A stretch of 64,000 nucleotides of DNA from Hydrogenophaga taeniospiralis (GCF_020510445.1 NZ_JAHBAG010000001.1:4068501-4132500); one strand, 5' to 3'; counted from the stretch's first letter, positions 1 to 8,818 are shown. A program made the numbers and translations. Notes: generated by a model not told the origin, from the letters alone.

Positions 1-1572
1 AGGCAGGCTGGCCAGCCGCGCGGTCTGGCGCTGCACGCTGGGCAGAAAACGCGCCGGGCTGTCGTAGCCGCCGATGCGGCCATCGGCCACCAGCCGGTCG
101 AGCTGCTCGCCGGCGCGCTCGGCGGCCTGCAAGGCGCTTTCCTGATCGGGCGCGGTCACGGTGACCATGTAGCGCGCGTCGGGCGCGCCCAGGTCGGAGC
201 GCAAGCGTCCGTCGTTGGCCGCGTCCACTTGGTTGACGGTGGACAGCGCCGACAGGTTGGAATCCCAGAGCCCGTCGCGTTCGACGAACAGAAAAACGCA
301 GGCCGCCAGGGCCAGCAGCGCCACCGGCAGACGCAGCCGGTGCGCCCGGCCCAGCGCCGCGAAAAGCCCATTCACGAAACGCCCCGGCACCGGCACGCGC
401 ACATGTTCACCCGCCAGCGTGGGCAGGACAAAGCGGGTGACCAACGCGGCGGTGACCACGCCGGACAGGGCGTACAGCCCCAGCTGCGCCAGGCCCGGGA
501 AGCCCGAGAACAGCAGCGCGCCGAAACCGAGCGCTGAGGTCAACACACCGAGCCGGATCGTGGGCCAGAACACCTCGCGCCAGCTCTTGAGCCCCTGGCG
601 GCCGGACTGCACGAAAAAGTAGATGGCGTAGTCCACCGCTTCGCCGATCAGGGCCGAGCCAAAACCCACGGTGATGCCGAAGACCGTGCCGTGCACCAAA
701 CTCACCACCACCACCCCGGCCAGCGCGCCGCTGGCCATCGGCAGCAGGCTCAGCGCGAGCAGGCGCCCCGAGCGGTACACCGCCAGCAGCACAACGATGA
801 TGCCCAGGCTGCTCAACAGGAACAGGCGCGACACCTCGGCCTTGATGGTCGCGCGCGACTTCACGGCGAACTGGCCCGGTCCGGACAGGCTCAGCGTCAG
901 CCCGCTCGCGCCGGCCTCCCCGGCGACGCGGGCGAAGGTGTCTTTCACCTGGGCGATGGCCGCTTCCTGGCCATCGGTGTCGGAGCCCAGCGCCCGCGTC
1001 TGCAGCAGCAGCATGGCGCGCTCACCGTCGCGCGAAGCCCAGACCCCGGCCCGGGTCTCGGGCTGGTCACCGGGGTTGAGCTGGTCCAGCACGGCCAGCA
1101 GCTCGCCCGTGGGGTCGCGCGTCAGATAGGGTTTGAACAGCATGCCCACGGGCGAGGCGAGCGTGTCGATGGCGTTGCCCACGGCGGCCCGCAGACCCTC
1201 GACCGTGAAGCGCTCCGGCGTCACCGCCGGGCTCAGCTGGTAGCGGTAGCGCACCAGGAAGTCGCGCTCGGCCCCCAGGCCTTCGATTTCACCGTTCTGG
1301 ACCGAGACAAACCCGGGCTGGCCCGCAAGCTGGCTGCGCAGTGCGCGCGACACCTTGGCCCGCGCCGCGGCGTCGCCCCCTTCGATGGCCACCATCAACA
1401 GGCGGGACACCGTGCCGTCCTTGAGCTGGCCGACCAGCACCTTCTGCTCGGCGCTCGGCTTGGAGGGCAGGAAAAACGACATGTCGGCCGAGAAATGGCT
1501 GTTCCAGACCACCGCAGCCCCAGCGGCCATGGCCAGCAGCCACAGACCAAAAACACGCAGCGCAGAACTCAT
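1..1572 (-). CDS. MMPL/RND-family exporter, aryl-polyene cluster (C-terminus beyond window)
   Basis: Reading from the ATG at 1572, the protein opens with one hydrophobic helix, then a periplasmic-type domain containing ADMSFFLPSKPSAEQK, then a block of membrane helices containing GSALIGEAVDYAIYFFVQSG. This is the layout of MMPL (RND superfamily) transporters, which move lipids or pigments across the inner membrane. About 524 residues are visible and the frame is still open at base 1, so the C-terminal half is missing. Its ATG overlaps the stop of the LolA-like gene (ATGA), which suggests translational coupling. Position after a LolA-like gene matches aryl-polyene clusters, where the pair is thought to export the lipid-linked polyene. 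The family is clear; the cargo is inferred. Confidence 0.87.
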   Translation of the reverse strand, partial: MSSALRVFGLWLLAMAAGAAVVWNSHFSADMSFFLPSKPSAEQKVLVGQLKDGTVSRLLMVAIEGGDAAARAKVSRALRSQLAGQPGFVSVQNGEIEGLGAERDFLVRYRYQLSPAVTPERFTVEGLRAAVGNAIDTLASPVGMLFKPYLTRDPTGELLAVLDQLNPGDQPETRAGVWASRDGERAMLLLQTRALGSDTDGQEAAIAQVKDTFARVAGEAGASGLTLSLSGPGQFAVKSRATIKAEVSRLFLLSSLGIIVVLLAVYRSGRLLALSLLPMASGALAGVVVVSLVHGTVFGITVGFGSALIGEAVDYAIYFFVQSGRQGLKSWREVFWPTIRLGVLTSALGFGALLFSGFPGLAQLGLYALSGVVTAALVTRFVLPTLAGEHVRVPVPGRFVNGLFAALGRAHRLRLPVALLALAACVFLFVERDGLWDSNLSALSTVNQVDAANDGRLRSDLGAPDARYMVTVTAPDQESALQAAERAGEQLDRLVADGRIGGYDSPARFLPSVQRQTARLASLP

Positions 1573-2138
1573 TGCGCTTCGATCGGTTCAATCGTGAGTT
1601 CGGAGCGGTCGCCATCGGTCTGCAGGTACTCGATCTTGCGCACCTGGCTCTGGGTCCCGCTGACGGTGATGCGTTGGAGCAAGGCGGCGATGCCCTGTTC
1701 GCTGGGCACCAGCACCAGCACCCACTGGCGGCTGTCGCCCGAGAGCTGCAGCGCGTAGTTCTGCTCCAGCGAGCGCCGGTTGCCCGAGAGCGTGCTGCGG
1801 ATGCTGTCGACAAAAGCCAGCGCTTCGGGCCGGCTGGCCAGGTTGATCGTCATGCGGCGCTTGTCGCGCTCCAGGATGAGCCGGCCCCCGTCGAGCACCA
1901 TGGTTTCGGGCTTGGGCAACAAGGTGTGCTTTTCCAGCCGGTCGGGCGGGGTGTAGCTCATCTCGCCCGAGGCCAGCAGGGGCTTGTCCAACAGCGCCAC
2001 GAAACGCTTTTCAACGAAGCGCACCCGCCCGCCCTTGTTCTGGGCCAGCTCGGCCATCAGCTGCTGCACGTCGTAGGCGGCGTGTGCCAGCCCCGTCAGG
2101 CCCAGCAGTGCCACACCGAAAAACCACCGTTTGATCAT
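1569..2138 (-). CDS. LolA-like outer-membrane lipoprotein carrier, aryl-polyene cluster
   Basis: The protein has 189 residues with a clear signal peptide (MIKRWFFGVALLGLTGLAHA, cleavage after AHA). The mature part has a LolA-like pattern: an early basic stretch, LASGEMSYTPPDRLEKHTL, and then alternating strands. LolA carries lipoproteins or lipids through the periplasm. Copies inside aryl-polyene clusters are dedicated paralogues working with the MMPL exporter rather than the housekeeping LolA. It overlaps both neighbours by four bases, so it belongs to the same tightly coupled operon. A housekeeping role is unlikely because of this context. Confidence 0.85.
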   Translation of the reverse strand: MIKRWFFGVALLGLTGLAHAAYDVQQLMAELAQNKGGRVRFVEKRFVALLDKPLLASGEMSYTPPDRLEKHTLLPKPETMVLDGGRLILERDKRRMTINLASRPEALAFVDSIRSTLSGNRRSLEQNYALQLSGDSRQWVLVLVPSEQGIAALLQRITVSGTQSQVRKIEYLQTDGDRSELTIEPIEAQ

Positions 2139-3040
2139 TTTTTCTGCCAGAAATCGAAGAAGTTGAACCAGTTGTAAGGGGCCTGCCGGCAGAACCGCGT
2201 GAGCAGATCGGCGTAGCGCCGCACCGCTTGCTCAATGGCTGGATCACGTTCGCCGCGCGAAGTTTCGGAGAAATCGGCCAGAGGTTCCAGATGGATCTGG
2301 TAGCGATTGCCCCCCAGGTACAGCCCGGTCATGAAAAACACCGGTCGGCGCAACATCGCCGCCATGCGCCAGGGGCCCAGTGGAAACGCGGCCGGCTCGC
2401 CGAGAAAGGGCACCTCCAGCTGGGCATCGCCCCCGAGCGAGCGGTCCGCCAGTATGCCCACCAGATAACCGTCGTCCAGTCTGTCGCGGACTTCCAGCAG
2501 GGATTCAGGGCGACCCAGGCGGATGATATCTTGCACCGCCTTGGGGTTGATCGCGGCCAGCGCGGCATTGATCTTGCGCGCGTTTTCCTCGTACATCAGC
2601 ATGGCCACGTGCAGCCCGGTGTGGCTGCGCCCCACCGAGCGCAACACCTCGAAGCTGCCCAGGTGCGCACCGACCAGCAGGGCGCCTTTCTGCTGGAGCA
2701 GGGCCTGGTCCAGGTGGTGAGCGCCAGACACCTCGATGTCGAACGCGTCGAAGCGGTCGTTGAGCAGGTACACCCGGTCGTGGATGGTGCTGGCGAAGCT
2801 GAAGACGTGGCGGTAGCCGTCGCGCCAGCGCGCGGGCCGCCCGAGCGCGCGCGCCAGGTAGGCCTGGCTGGCCCGGCGCGCCTGGGGTGAAAAGAGGGAG
2901 AAATAGAGCGCGATGCCGTGCAGCACCAGGCGGCCCAGGCCGCGGCCGAAGGTCAGTGAAATCCAGACCATCAGCTTGAGGATGGCGGTGTTGCTGCGCT
3001 CCTGCTGACGCATCCACCCGGGTCGGACGCGGGCGGTCAT
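2135..3040 (-). CDS. LpxL/HtrB-like lysophospholipid acyltransferase
   Basis: The product has 301 residues starting MTARVRPGWM; this ATG (3038-3040) overlaps the stop of the upstream dehydratase gene. It has an N-terminal hydrophobic stretch (about residues 20-50) and the LABLAT-type acyltransferase motif HX4E in GAHLGSFEVLRS (H126, E131). These enzymes move acyl chains from ACP or CoA to a lipid acceptor at the inner membrane. In aryl-polyene clusters such genes are thought to help place the polyene on a glycerolipid. Family assignment is firm; donor and acceptor are inferred. Confidence 0.85.
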   Translation of the reverse strand: MTARVRPGWMRQQERSNTAILKLMVWISLTFGRGLGRLVLHGIALYFSLFSPQARRASQAYLARALGRPARWRDGYRHVFSFASTIHDRVYLLNDRFDAFDIEVSGAHHLDQALLQQKGALLVGAHLGSFEVLRSVGRSHTGLHVAMLMYEENARKINAALAAINPKAVQDIIRLGRPESLLEVRDRLDDGYLVGILADRSLGGDAQLEVPFLGEPAAFPLGPWRMAAMLRRPVFFMTGLYLGGNRYQIHLEPLADFSETSRGERDPAIEQAVRRYADLLTRFCRQAPYNWFNFFDFWQKK

Positions 3041-3342
3041 TGGGGGGGCGGCACCAGGCTGCCGGAAGCGACAGAACGGCCCTCGCAGCTCACCCGAAAG
3101 GCGATGGAGCCGCGCGCCGACACCTCCAGCGCGAAATGCAGTTCTTCCCCCGGTCCGCAGGGGCTGAGGAACTTGGCCTGGTCCACCCGCCATCCCTCGA
3201 CAGGCCCGCCCTGCAGGCCCTGGGCCAACAGGATCGCGTGGTCGAGCAACACGACACCCGGGACGATGGGGCGCGCCGGAAAATGCCCGGCAAAGGCGGG
3301 GTGGTCCGTCGGGACGCGCCAGACGGACTCAGCGCTGCCCAT
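3037..3342 (-). CDS. Hotdog-fold 3-hydroxyacyl-ACP dehydratase
   Basis: This is a small protein of 101 residues starting MGSAESVWRVP. It carries the FabZ/FabA active-site helix region GHFPARPIVPGVVLLDHA. The catalytic His is kept, while the acidic residue is Asp, as in FabA, rather than the Glu of FabZ. The start overlaps the end of the AMP-ligase gene by 14 bases and the stop overlaps the acyltransferase start. It would dehydrate beta-hydroxyacyl-ACP intermediates so that conjugated double bonds accumulate. It is shorter than FabZ (about 150), as is usual for cluster-borne versions. Confidence 0.85.
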   Translation of the reverse strand: MGSAESVWRVPTDHPAFAGHFPARPIVPGVVLLDHAILLAQGLQGGPVEGWRVDQAKFLSPCGPGEELHFALEVSARGSIAFRVSCEGRSVASGSLVPPPQ

Positions 3343-4678
3343 CGGACACCCGGCTCTGGTAGAGCGCCTGCAGGCCGCTGCGCGGCAGTTTGCCGGTGCT
3401 GTTGCGCGGCAGACCGTCCACCAGCACCAGCGGCCGCGGCATGAAGATGGCGTCGATGCGCTGGCGCAGCGCGGCCACCAGATCGGCACGCGCCAGCCCC
3501 GGTGCCACCACGAAGGCGGTCAGGCGGGTCACGCCGTCGCGGGCGTCTTCGTCCGGCAGGAAGAAGGCACCGTCCTGCACCCCCTCGATCGCGCACAACT
3601 GGTGGTTGAGGTAGGCCAGCGAGGTGCGCTTGCCCGCGATGTTGACCAGGTCCGCATGGCGCCCATGCAGCAGGAAACGGCCATCCGGCAACAGCTCGAT
3701 GATGTCGGACAAGGGCACGCGCCCTTCCACATGGCCGGCCAGGGCGAAGGTGGTGTCGCCCTCCTGCGCCAGCGCCACGCCGGGCAGCAGCTGCCAGGCC
3801 GCGCCGTCGGTGGTGCGCCGGCTCGCGAGCTGGGACGACTCCGTGGAGCCGTAGATTTCGTGCACCGGCGCGCCGCTCTGGCGTTCCGCCTGCGCGGCCA
3901 GCTCGGTGCTCAGCGGCGCGGTGGCCGAGAGCCACTTGTCCACCGCCGGCAAGGCCAGGCCCGAGGACAGCAGCGCCGAGAGGTGGTAAGGCGTGGTCAC
4001 CAGCATGCGGGGGCCGGGCACGGCCTGCAGCGCCCCGACCACGTCCTGCGGGTAAAACGGCTTGCCACTCCAGAAACAGCAGCCCCCGTGCAGCGCCAGC
4101 AAAAAGGTGGACTCGAATCCGTAGCTGTGCTGCACCGGCACCGTGCCGATGAGCACATGCGGGGTCCGCTCCAGGCCCAGACCGCGCGCCTCGGCGCGGC
4201 CGTTCAACACCAGCTTGCCCCAGGTCTTGGCCTGGGGTTGCGGCAGTCCGGTGGACCCCGAGGTGAACAGGATGGCCACCACCCGGTCGGCGGCGATCAT
4301 GGGCATGCGGTCCACTGCGGGCCGCTCCAGCGCCGACAGATCGGGGAAGTCCAGCCTCGGCAGATCGAGCCCGGGCGCCTCGAAGGCCCCGTCCGTCACA
4401 CAGAAAACCCCGGGGTAGTCCCGCATGATCTGGCGCAGCGTCTCAACCGACTGCGACGAGGGCTGCAGGCTGGTTTTGCCGGTCAGCAAGCAGGCCGCGA
4501 ACACCACGGCGAACCGGTACCGGTCTTCGCACAGGTTGAGCACACCGGTGCCGTCGGGCAGGCCGGCGGCCACGGCGCTGGCGTCCGACAGGAAGTCGCG
4601 GACCGTCACCGCGCCTTCGGGCCGCCAGGCCAGGATGTCGTCCAGCGCCCGGCCGCTGACCAGGGGGTATTCGCTCAT
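3329..4678 (-). CDS. AMP-dependent acyl/aryl-ACP ligase, aryl-polyene cluster
   Basis: The protein has 449 residues with ANL-superfamily motifs in order: the nucleotide loop LFTSGSTGLPQ (about residue 151), the A5 motif EIYGSTESS, the hinge region GRHADLVNIAGKR and the C-terminal NSTGKL with its lysine. It should activate an aromatic or fatty starter acid with ATP and load it on one of the two ACPs encoded just upstream. It is shorter than typical acyl-CoA synthetases (about 540), as expected for this cluster type. It overlaps neighbours on both sides (ATGA upstream). The exact substrate cannot be read from sequence; an aryl acid is inferred from context. Confidence 0.86.
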   Translation of the reverse strand: MSEYPLVSGRALDDILAWRPEGAVTVRDFLSDASAVAAGLPDGTGVLNLCEDRYRFAVVFAACLLTGKTSLQPSSQSVETLRQIMRDYPGVFCVTDGAFEAPGLDLPRLDFPDLSALERPAVDRMPMIAADRVVAILFTSGSTGLPQPQAKTWGKLVLNGRAEARGLGLERTPHVLIGTVPVQHSYGFESTFLLALHGGCCFWSGKPFYPQDVVGALQAVPGPRMLVTTPYHLSALLSSGLALPAVDKWLSATAPLSTELAAQAERQSGAPVHEIYGSTESSQLASRRTTDGAAWQLLPGVALAQEGDTTFALAGHVEGRVPLSDIIELLPDGRFLLHGRHADLVNIAGKRTSLAYLNHQLCAIEGVQDGAFFLPDEDARDGVTRLTAFVVAPGLARADLVAALRQRIDAIFMPRPLVLVDGLPRNSTGKLPRSGLQALYQSRVSDGQR

Positions 4679-5349
4679 GAACGGGAAGCCGGTTCGCTGC
4701 TGGCGGCCTGGCCGGTGCGCTGGCGGTAGGCGCGCACCACGCTGACGATGCTGGGCCGCTCATGCACGGGCAGCATGCGCTTTCTGACCAGGTGCTCGCC
4801 CAGGAACATCAGCGCGATCAGGGGGCCGGTGAGCAGGTTCGCATGGATCGACCAGATCTCCAGCGGCGCCCACAGGAACAGCCCGGTCGAAACCAGCGCG
4901 TTGGCGAAGAAATACACCGCCCAGGCCGCGGTCACCTGCCGGGTGTAGCGGACCTTGCGCTCGGAAATCCCGTTGCCGAAAATGTGACGGGCCATGCCCG
5001 TGATCAGGGCATCGCCCGGGCCCCACAGCGTCTTGCCGAACAACACCCCCAGCGCCAGATGGCTGCCCAGGTGCTGCAGGTAGTACAGCCCGGGAACGTT
5101 GTCCCGCAGCTGGGGCCAGGCCCAGACCACCGCGGCCAGCGCCACCACCAGGCCGCCAACCAGCACGGCCAGGCTGCGCGCCTGCCACAGCAGCGCGCCC
5201 AGGGCCACGAACAAGGGCAACACCGCCACCCCCGCGTTGAAGCCGGCACTGCCCACCCCCGCGCTGCCGAGGTGCGCCGCGATCGCCCAGGCGACGAACA
5301 GCGCGCCCGTCGCGACGATGCGCCACACCTGGACCGGGGTCTGGTTCAT
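4675..5349 (-). CDS. COG4648-type integral membrane protein of aryl-polyene cluster
   Basis: The product has 224 residues, starting MNQTPVQVW at 5349, where the ATG overlaps the stop of the ACP gene. Several hydrophobic helices (for example LALGVLFGKTLWGPGDALI and WAVYFFANALVSTGLFLW) make it a polytopic membrane protein. The conserved segment with YLQHLGSHLALG is typical of a family found beside ACPs and ligases in aryl-polyene and related type II fatty-acid/polyketide clusters. Its biochemical role is not established; membrane anchoring of the assembly line or transfer of product is an inference. The call rests on topology and strict context. Confidence 0.75.
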   Translation of the reverse strand: MNQTPVQVWRIVATGALFVAWAIAAHLGSAGVGSAGFNAGVAVLPLFVALGALLWQARSLAVLVGGLVVALAAVVWAWPQLRDNVPGLYYLQHLGSHLALGVLFGKTLWGPGDALITGMARHIFGNGISERKVRYTRQVTAAWAVYFFANALVSTGLFLWAPLEIWSIHANLLTGPLIALMFLGEHLVRKRMLPVHERPSIVSVVRAYRQRTGQAASSEPASRS

Positions 5350-5630
5350 TTGGTGCGCTGGCTGGCGATGTGCGTGCACAGGGCCCGCAAGGACGAAAAG
5401 ATCTGGTCGTTGTTCTCGTTGTCCGAGCGCAACTGGAAACCAAAGCGCTTGGAGATGACCAAGGCGATCTCCAGCATGTCGATCGAGTCCAGACCCAGGC
5501 CGTCGCCGTAGAGCGGGTCGTCGGGCAGGACCTCATCGGGTCGAACGTCCAGGTTCAGGGCCTCGACGATCAGGCCCGCGACCTCGCTCATGAGGTCGTC
5601 GAAGGAAGCGGAAACAGGGGTATCAGACAT
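5346..5630 (-). CDS. Acyl carrier protein
   Basis: This 94-residue acidic protein has the phosphopantetheine site GLGLDSIDML, with attachment serine S49. A four-helix ACP pattern is evident around it. Two ACP genes in one cluster, this and 6902-7147, fit aryl-polyene clusters, where separate carriers serve starter loading and chain elongation; which does which cannot be told here. The stop overlaps the next gene's ATG. Ten bases separate its start from the end of the ketosynthase gene. Confidence 0.92.
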   Translation of the reverse strand: MSDTPVSASFDDLMSEVAGLIVEALNLDVRPDEVLPDDPLYGDGLGLDSIDMLEIALVISKRFGFQLRSDNENNDQIFSSLRALCTHIASQRTK

Positions 5631-5639
5631 GGCAACTCT

Positions 5640-6905
5640 TCACAGAACGTGTTCCGGTACGGCACGAAACGCCAGCACGGCGTTGCTGCCCCCGAAGGCA
5701 AATGAATTGGAGATGGCGGCCTTGAGCCGCACACCGCGGCGCCCCTCCAGCACATGGTCCACCCCTTCGCAGGCCGTATCAAGCCGGCCTCTCAGGTGGG
5801 CGGTGGGAGGAATGGCCTGCTCGCGCAGGGCGAGCACGGTGGTGACGGCCTCGATGGCGCCGGCGGCGCCCAGCAGATGACCGTGCATGGATTTGGTGGC
5901 ACTCACCGGCAACGCAGCGGCCTGTTCGGCGAACACCGCCTTGAGCGCGCCGATTTCCACAGGATCGCCTTCGAGCGTGGCCGTGCCGTGGGCGTTGATG
6001 TAGCCGATGTCGGTCGTCTCCAGCCGGGCGTCGGCCAGCGCCGCGCGCAGCGCGCGCACCTGGCCACGGGCGTCGGGCCGAACCAGGTGGCTGTGGTCAC
6101 AACTGTTGCCATACCCGACGATCTCGCCCTGGATCTGCGCTCCGCGCGCCACCGCGTGGTCCCAGTCTTCCAGCACCAGGGCCGCGCCACCCTCCCCCAG
6201 CACCAGGCCACGCCGGTCCTGCGCGAACGGGCGGCAGGCAAACGCGGCGGTGTCGCCATTCCCTGGGGCCATGACGCGCATGGCCTCCCAGGCGCGCGCC
6301 ACGCCATAGGCCTGGGACACATCGGAACCACCGGCCAGCATGACCGTGGCTTCCCCCGAGCGCACGCGCCGGAACGCCTCGCCGATCGCGATGGTGGACG
6401 ACGCGCAGGCCGCGGTGTGGCTGGTGCTGACACCGCCCAGCCCCAGCTGAATGGAAATGTGCGCATTGACCGCGTTGTTCATGCCCAGCACCACGGCCAG
6501 CGGCGACAGGCGCTCGCGGCCCTTGATCCACATGTCGCGGTAACCCTTTTCGTAGGCCAGGATGCCGCCCAGTGCCGTGCCCCAGATACAGCCCCAGTTG
6601 TCGCGCGCACCCTCTTCCAGGGCCTCGCGCGCGAGCCCCGCGTGGTCCCAGGCGGCAAACGCCGCGGCCACGCCGAGTTGCGAGAACCGCTCCATCATCA
6701 GGGCCAGGGGCTTGCCCAGCGCCTTTTCCGCGTCAAAACCCGGACAGCCGACAAACGGAATGGACAGGGGACGCGGAACGTCGTCGGTCACCAGATGGCG
6801 GACCGCGGACTCACCGGCCAGCAGCCGCTGGAAAAAATCGTCGAGCCCGCCGCCGTAGGGACTGACAATGCCAAGGCCCGTGATGGCCACGCGCCGGGCA
6901 CTCAT
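5640..6905 (-). CDS. Beta-ketoacyl-ACP synthase (KAS I/II-like), aryl-polyene cluster
   Basis: The protein has 421 residues with a complete Cys-His-His set: C167 in HTAACASST, H306 in NAHGTAT and H343 in KSMHGHLLGAAG. It is therefore a condensing enzyme and not an inactive chain-length factor. The N-terminus (MSARRVAITGLGIVSP) is the usual FabF start. It would extend acyl-ACP chains with malonyl-ACP. The start overlaps the stop of the upstream ACP gene by four bases. Further ketosynthases, a ketoreductase and a thioesterase expected in such clusters are not in view and would lie left of base 1. Confidence 0.92.
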   Translation of the reverse strand: MSARRVAITGLGIVSPYGGGLDDFFQRLLAGESAVRHLVTDDVPRPLSIPFVGCPGFDAEKALGKPLALMMERFSQLGVAAAFAAWDHAGLAREALEEGARDNWGCIWGTALGGILAYEKGYRDMWIKGRERLSPLAVVLGMNNAVNAHISIQLGLGGVSTSHTAACASSTIAIGEAFRRVRSGEATVMLAGGSDVSQAYGVARAWEAMRVMAPGNGDTAAFACRPFAQDRRGLVLGEGGAALVLEDWDHAVARGAQIQGEIVGYGNSCDHSHLVRPDARGQVRALRAALADARLETTDIGYINAHGTATLEGDPVEIGALKAVFAEQAAALPVSATKSMHGHLLGAAGAIEAVTTVLALREQAIPPTAHLRGRLDTACEGVDHVLEGRRGVRLKAAISNSFAFGGSNAVLAFRAVPEHVL

Positions 6906-7147
6906 GAGGCCGAGGCTTTGGAGGCGAGCAGCGTGTCGATCAGGGCCGTCATGTCGCCGACCGTGTTGGGCATCTGCAGGTCGGAGGGGATCGAGATCGC
7001 GAACCGATCCTCGGCCTCGAACATCAGTTCGGCCAGCATCAGCGAGTCCAGGCCCAGATCGACCAGCCGTGCGCCGGGAACGATGCTTTCAGGCGCGGTG
7101 CCCAAGCGGTCCTGGAGGAATTTTTGTATCAGTTCAGTCGAGTCCAT
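6902..7147 (-). CDS. Acyl carrier protein, first gene of the cluster
   Basis: This 81-residue protein starts MDSTELIQKFLQDRL and has the carrier motif DLGLDSLML, with phosphopantetheine serine S35. It is the promoter-proximal gene of the minus-strand cluster; the next gene to its right is divergent. The second ACP (5346-5630) has only moderate similarity to it, so the two probably have different partners. The length is normal for an ACP. Confidence 0.92.
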   Translation of the reverse strand: MDSTELIQKFLQDRLGTAPESIVPGARLVDLGLDSLMLAELMFEAEDRFAISIPSDLQMPNTVGDMTALIDTLLASKASAS

Positions 7148-7420
7148 TGCATATACGTCATGCGAGGCACTGCCGCCCCTGTCCCTGGCAACGCTGCGGC
7201 CCGCTGTCGCTCAGCCCGTCTTGCAGCGGTCTTTCCGGTGTGCAGCACACCAGGAAGCCGAGCGCGTTTATCCTTGAGCGATTGTACATCCCGGAAATAT
7301 TCCACCGCCCGGGACAGTTATGATGCATTTCCAATGCTCCATGATCAAACAATGGATCGTGAGCACCTTTGTATTCAATGGGCAAAGCCCATTTGACCTG
7401 AAATTGAATGAAACCGAACA
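7148..7420. promoter_or_regulatory. Divergent control region of pigment cluster and PAP2 gene
   Basis: These 273 bases hold no gene. They are more AT-rich than the flanks and contain several dyads: TCCCGG/CCGGGA arms near 7289-7315, a GCTC..GATC / GATC..GAGC dyad near 7335-7364, and a perfect hairpin AATGGGC-AAA-GCCCATT at 7377-7393, 28 bases before the PAP2 start. On the minus strand a TACAAT-like -10 can be read near 7282-7287, but its -35 is weak. The region must carry promoters for both directions; the operator assignments are inferred. Confidence 0.5.
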
Positions 7421-8083
7421 ATGGAATTAAGCTGGCACCGTGAGTTTGCAAAGCGCCTGATCATTCTCTGGCCCCTCAAGTCATTGGGAACCACGGCATT
7501 CATGACGCTGTTTTTCTGGGCCTATTTCACGATTCTCAACAACCCCACACAAACACCGGTGGTCGTGCCGGCCATCTGGCTGGACCACTGGATCGGTTTC
7601 GTCCCGGCCGCTTTCCCGATCTACGCCTCGCTCTGGGTCTATGTATCGCTGCCGCCCGCCTTGATGAAAGACCTGCGCACCCTGCTGCTTTTTGGCCTGT
7701 GGATCAGCTTGCTGTGCCTGTTCTGCCTGGCCATATTCTGGGCTTTCCCGACCCGCACGCCCGATTTCGGCATTGACTGGAACGATTACCCCGGATTGGC
7801 CATGATCAAGGGTATTGATGCCTCCGGAAATGCCTGTCCATCATTGCATGTGGCCTCGGCGGTATTTTCGGCATTCTGGCTCGACCGGATATTCCGGGAA
7901 ATGAATGCACCCCGGCTATTGCGCTGGATCAGCGCCGTGCATTGCATTGCCATCATCTGGTCGACCATTGCAACTTTGCAACACGTCGCCATCGATGCGC
8001 TCAGTGGCGCGGTCGTGGGTCTGGTCTTTGCCGCCGCATCGCTGTATCCGGGTCGCAAACGCCAGGGCTTGACCCTGGCGTGA
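7421..8083 (+). CDS. PAP2-superfamily membrane phosphatase
   Basis: The protein has 220 residues and about six membrane helices. Two PAP2 motifs are visible: NACPSLHVAS (PSLH at 140-143) and STIATLQHVAID (S181, H188, D192). The usual SR in the third motif is ST here, and the N-terminal KX6RP motif is not evident, as in the PSLH-type (PAP2_3) subfamily. Members remove phosphate from lipids or transfer phosphoryl head groups at the inner membrane. It is divergent from the aryl-polyene cluster and could act on lipid-linked intermediates, but that link is only positional. Confidence 0.78.
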   Translation: MELSWHREFAKRLIILWPLKSLGTTAFMTLFFWAYFTILNNPTQTPVVVPAIWLDHWIGFVPAAFPIYASLWVYVSLPPALMKDLRTLLLFGLWISLLCLFCLAIFWAFPTRTPDFGIDWNDYPGLAMIKGIDASGNACPSLHVASAVFSAFWLDRIFREMNAPRLLRWISAVHCIAIIWSTIATLQHVAIDALSGAVVGLVFAAASLYPGRKRQGLTLA

Positions 8084-8093
8084 TCGCGGATCT

Positions 8094-8789
8094 TCAGTCC
8101 CGCAACAGATGCAGCACCTCGGAGCGGAACTCCCGGCTGTAGAGGATCGCCACCACCGCCAGCGTGCCCAGCACCATGGCCAGCGGTGAAACGAACCAGG
8201 CCAGCGCCGCGAACGAGAAGTAATAGGCGCGCAAGCCATCGTTGAAAGTTTCGGCGGCAGCGCCGACCATGGCGGCCGCCCGGTCGGCGTACTGCTGGCG
8301 GTCGAACTTGCCCGACTCGAAATCCGCTGGCGGCGGCATGGACCCGATGATCAGCGCCACGAAGGTGTACTGCCGCATGCACCAGGAAAAGCGGAAGAAG
8401 GCGTAGACGAAGATCGCCACCAGCACCAGGATCTTGAACTCGAACACCACCAGCGACGTGGTCTGGGCAAACGGGATTTCGCTCATCAGCTCGGTGGCCT
8501 TGTCGGTGGTGCCGAGCAGGGCAAACAGGCCCCCGATGACCAGGATGGAGGTGGACGAGAAAAACGAGGGTGTGTGCGAGAGCGTTTGTGTGATGAGGCC
8601 GTCGAGCATGCGCGGATCGCGCGCGGTGGCCTGCAGCATCCAGTAGGCACGGTAGCGGTTGGTGGTGACCAGCAGGGACGCGCGGCTGCGGCCCCGGACG
8701 CGGGCGAACCACGCATAACCGACCCACAGGGCAAAAAACCCGACCAGCGCCAGCCAGTCGGCCCAGGGAATGATGCTGAGAACCTTCAT
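8094..8789 (-). CDS. DUF599 family membrane protein
   Basis: The protein has 231 residues with four or more hydrophobic segments: an N-terminal helix (WLALVGFFALWVGYAWF), a central pair and a C-terminal helix. The pattern TNRYRAYWMLQATARDPRMLD followed by hydrophobic helices is characteristic of DUF599. No biochemical function is established for the family. It is convergent with the PAP2 gene (10 bases apart) and starts 29 bases after the stop of the flavodoxin gene on the same strand, so it may be last in that operon. Confidence 0.8.
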   Translation of the reverse strand: MKVLSIIPWADWLALVGFFALWVGYAWFARVRGRSRASLLVTTNRYRAYWMLQATARDPRMLDGLITQTLSHTPSFFSSTSILVIGGLFALLGTTDKATELMSEIPFAQTTSLVVFEFKILVLVAIFVYAFFRFSWCMRQYTFVALIIGSMPPPADFESGKFDRQQYADRAAAMVGAAAETFNDGLRAYYFSFAALAWFVSPLAMVLGTLAVVAILYSREFRSEVLHLLRD

Positions 8790-8818
8790 GCGCCGATGGT
8801 ACGACGGCTCCGGTTGCC

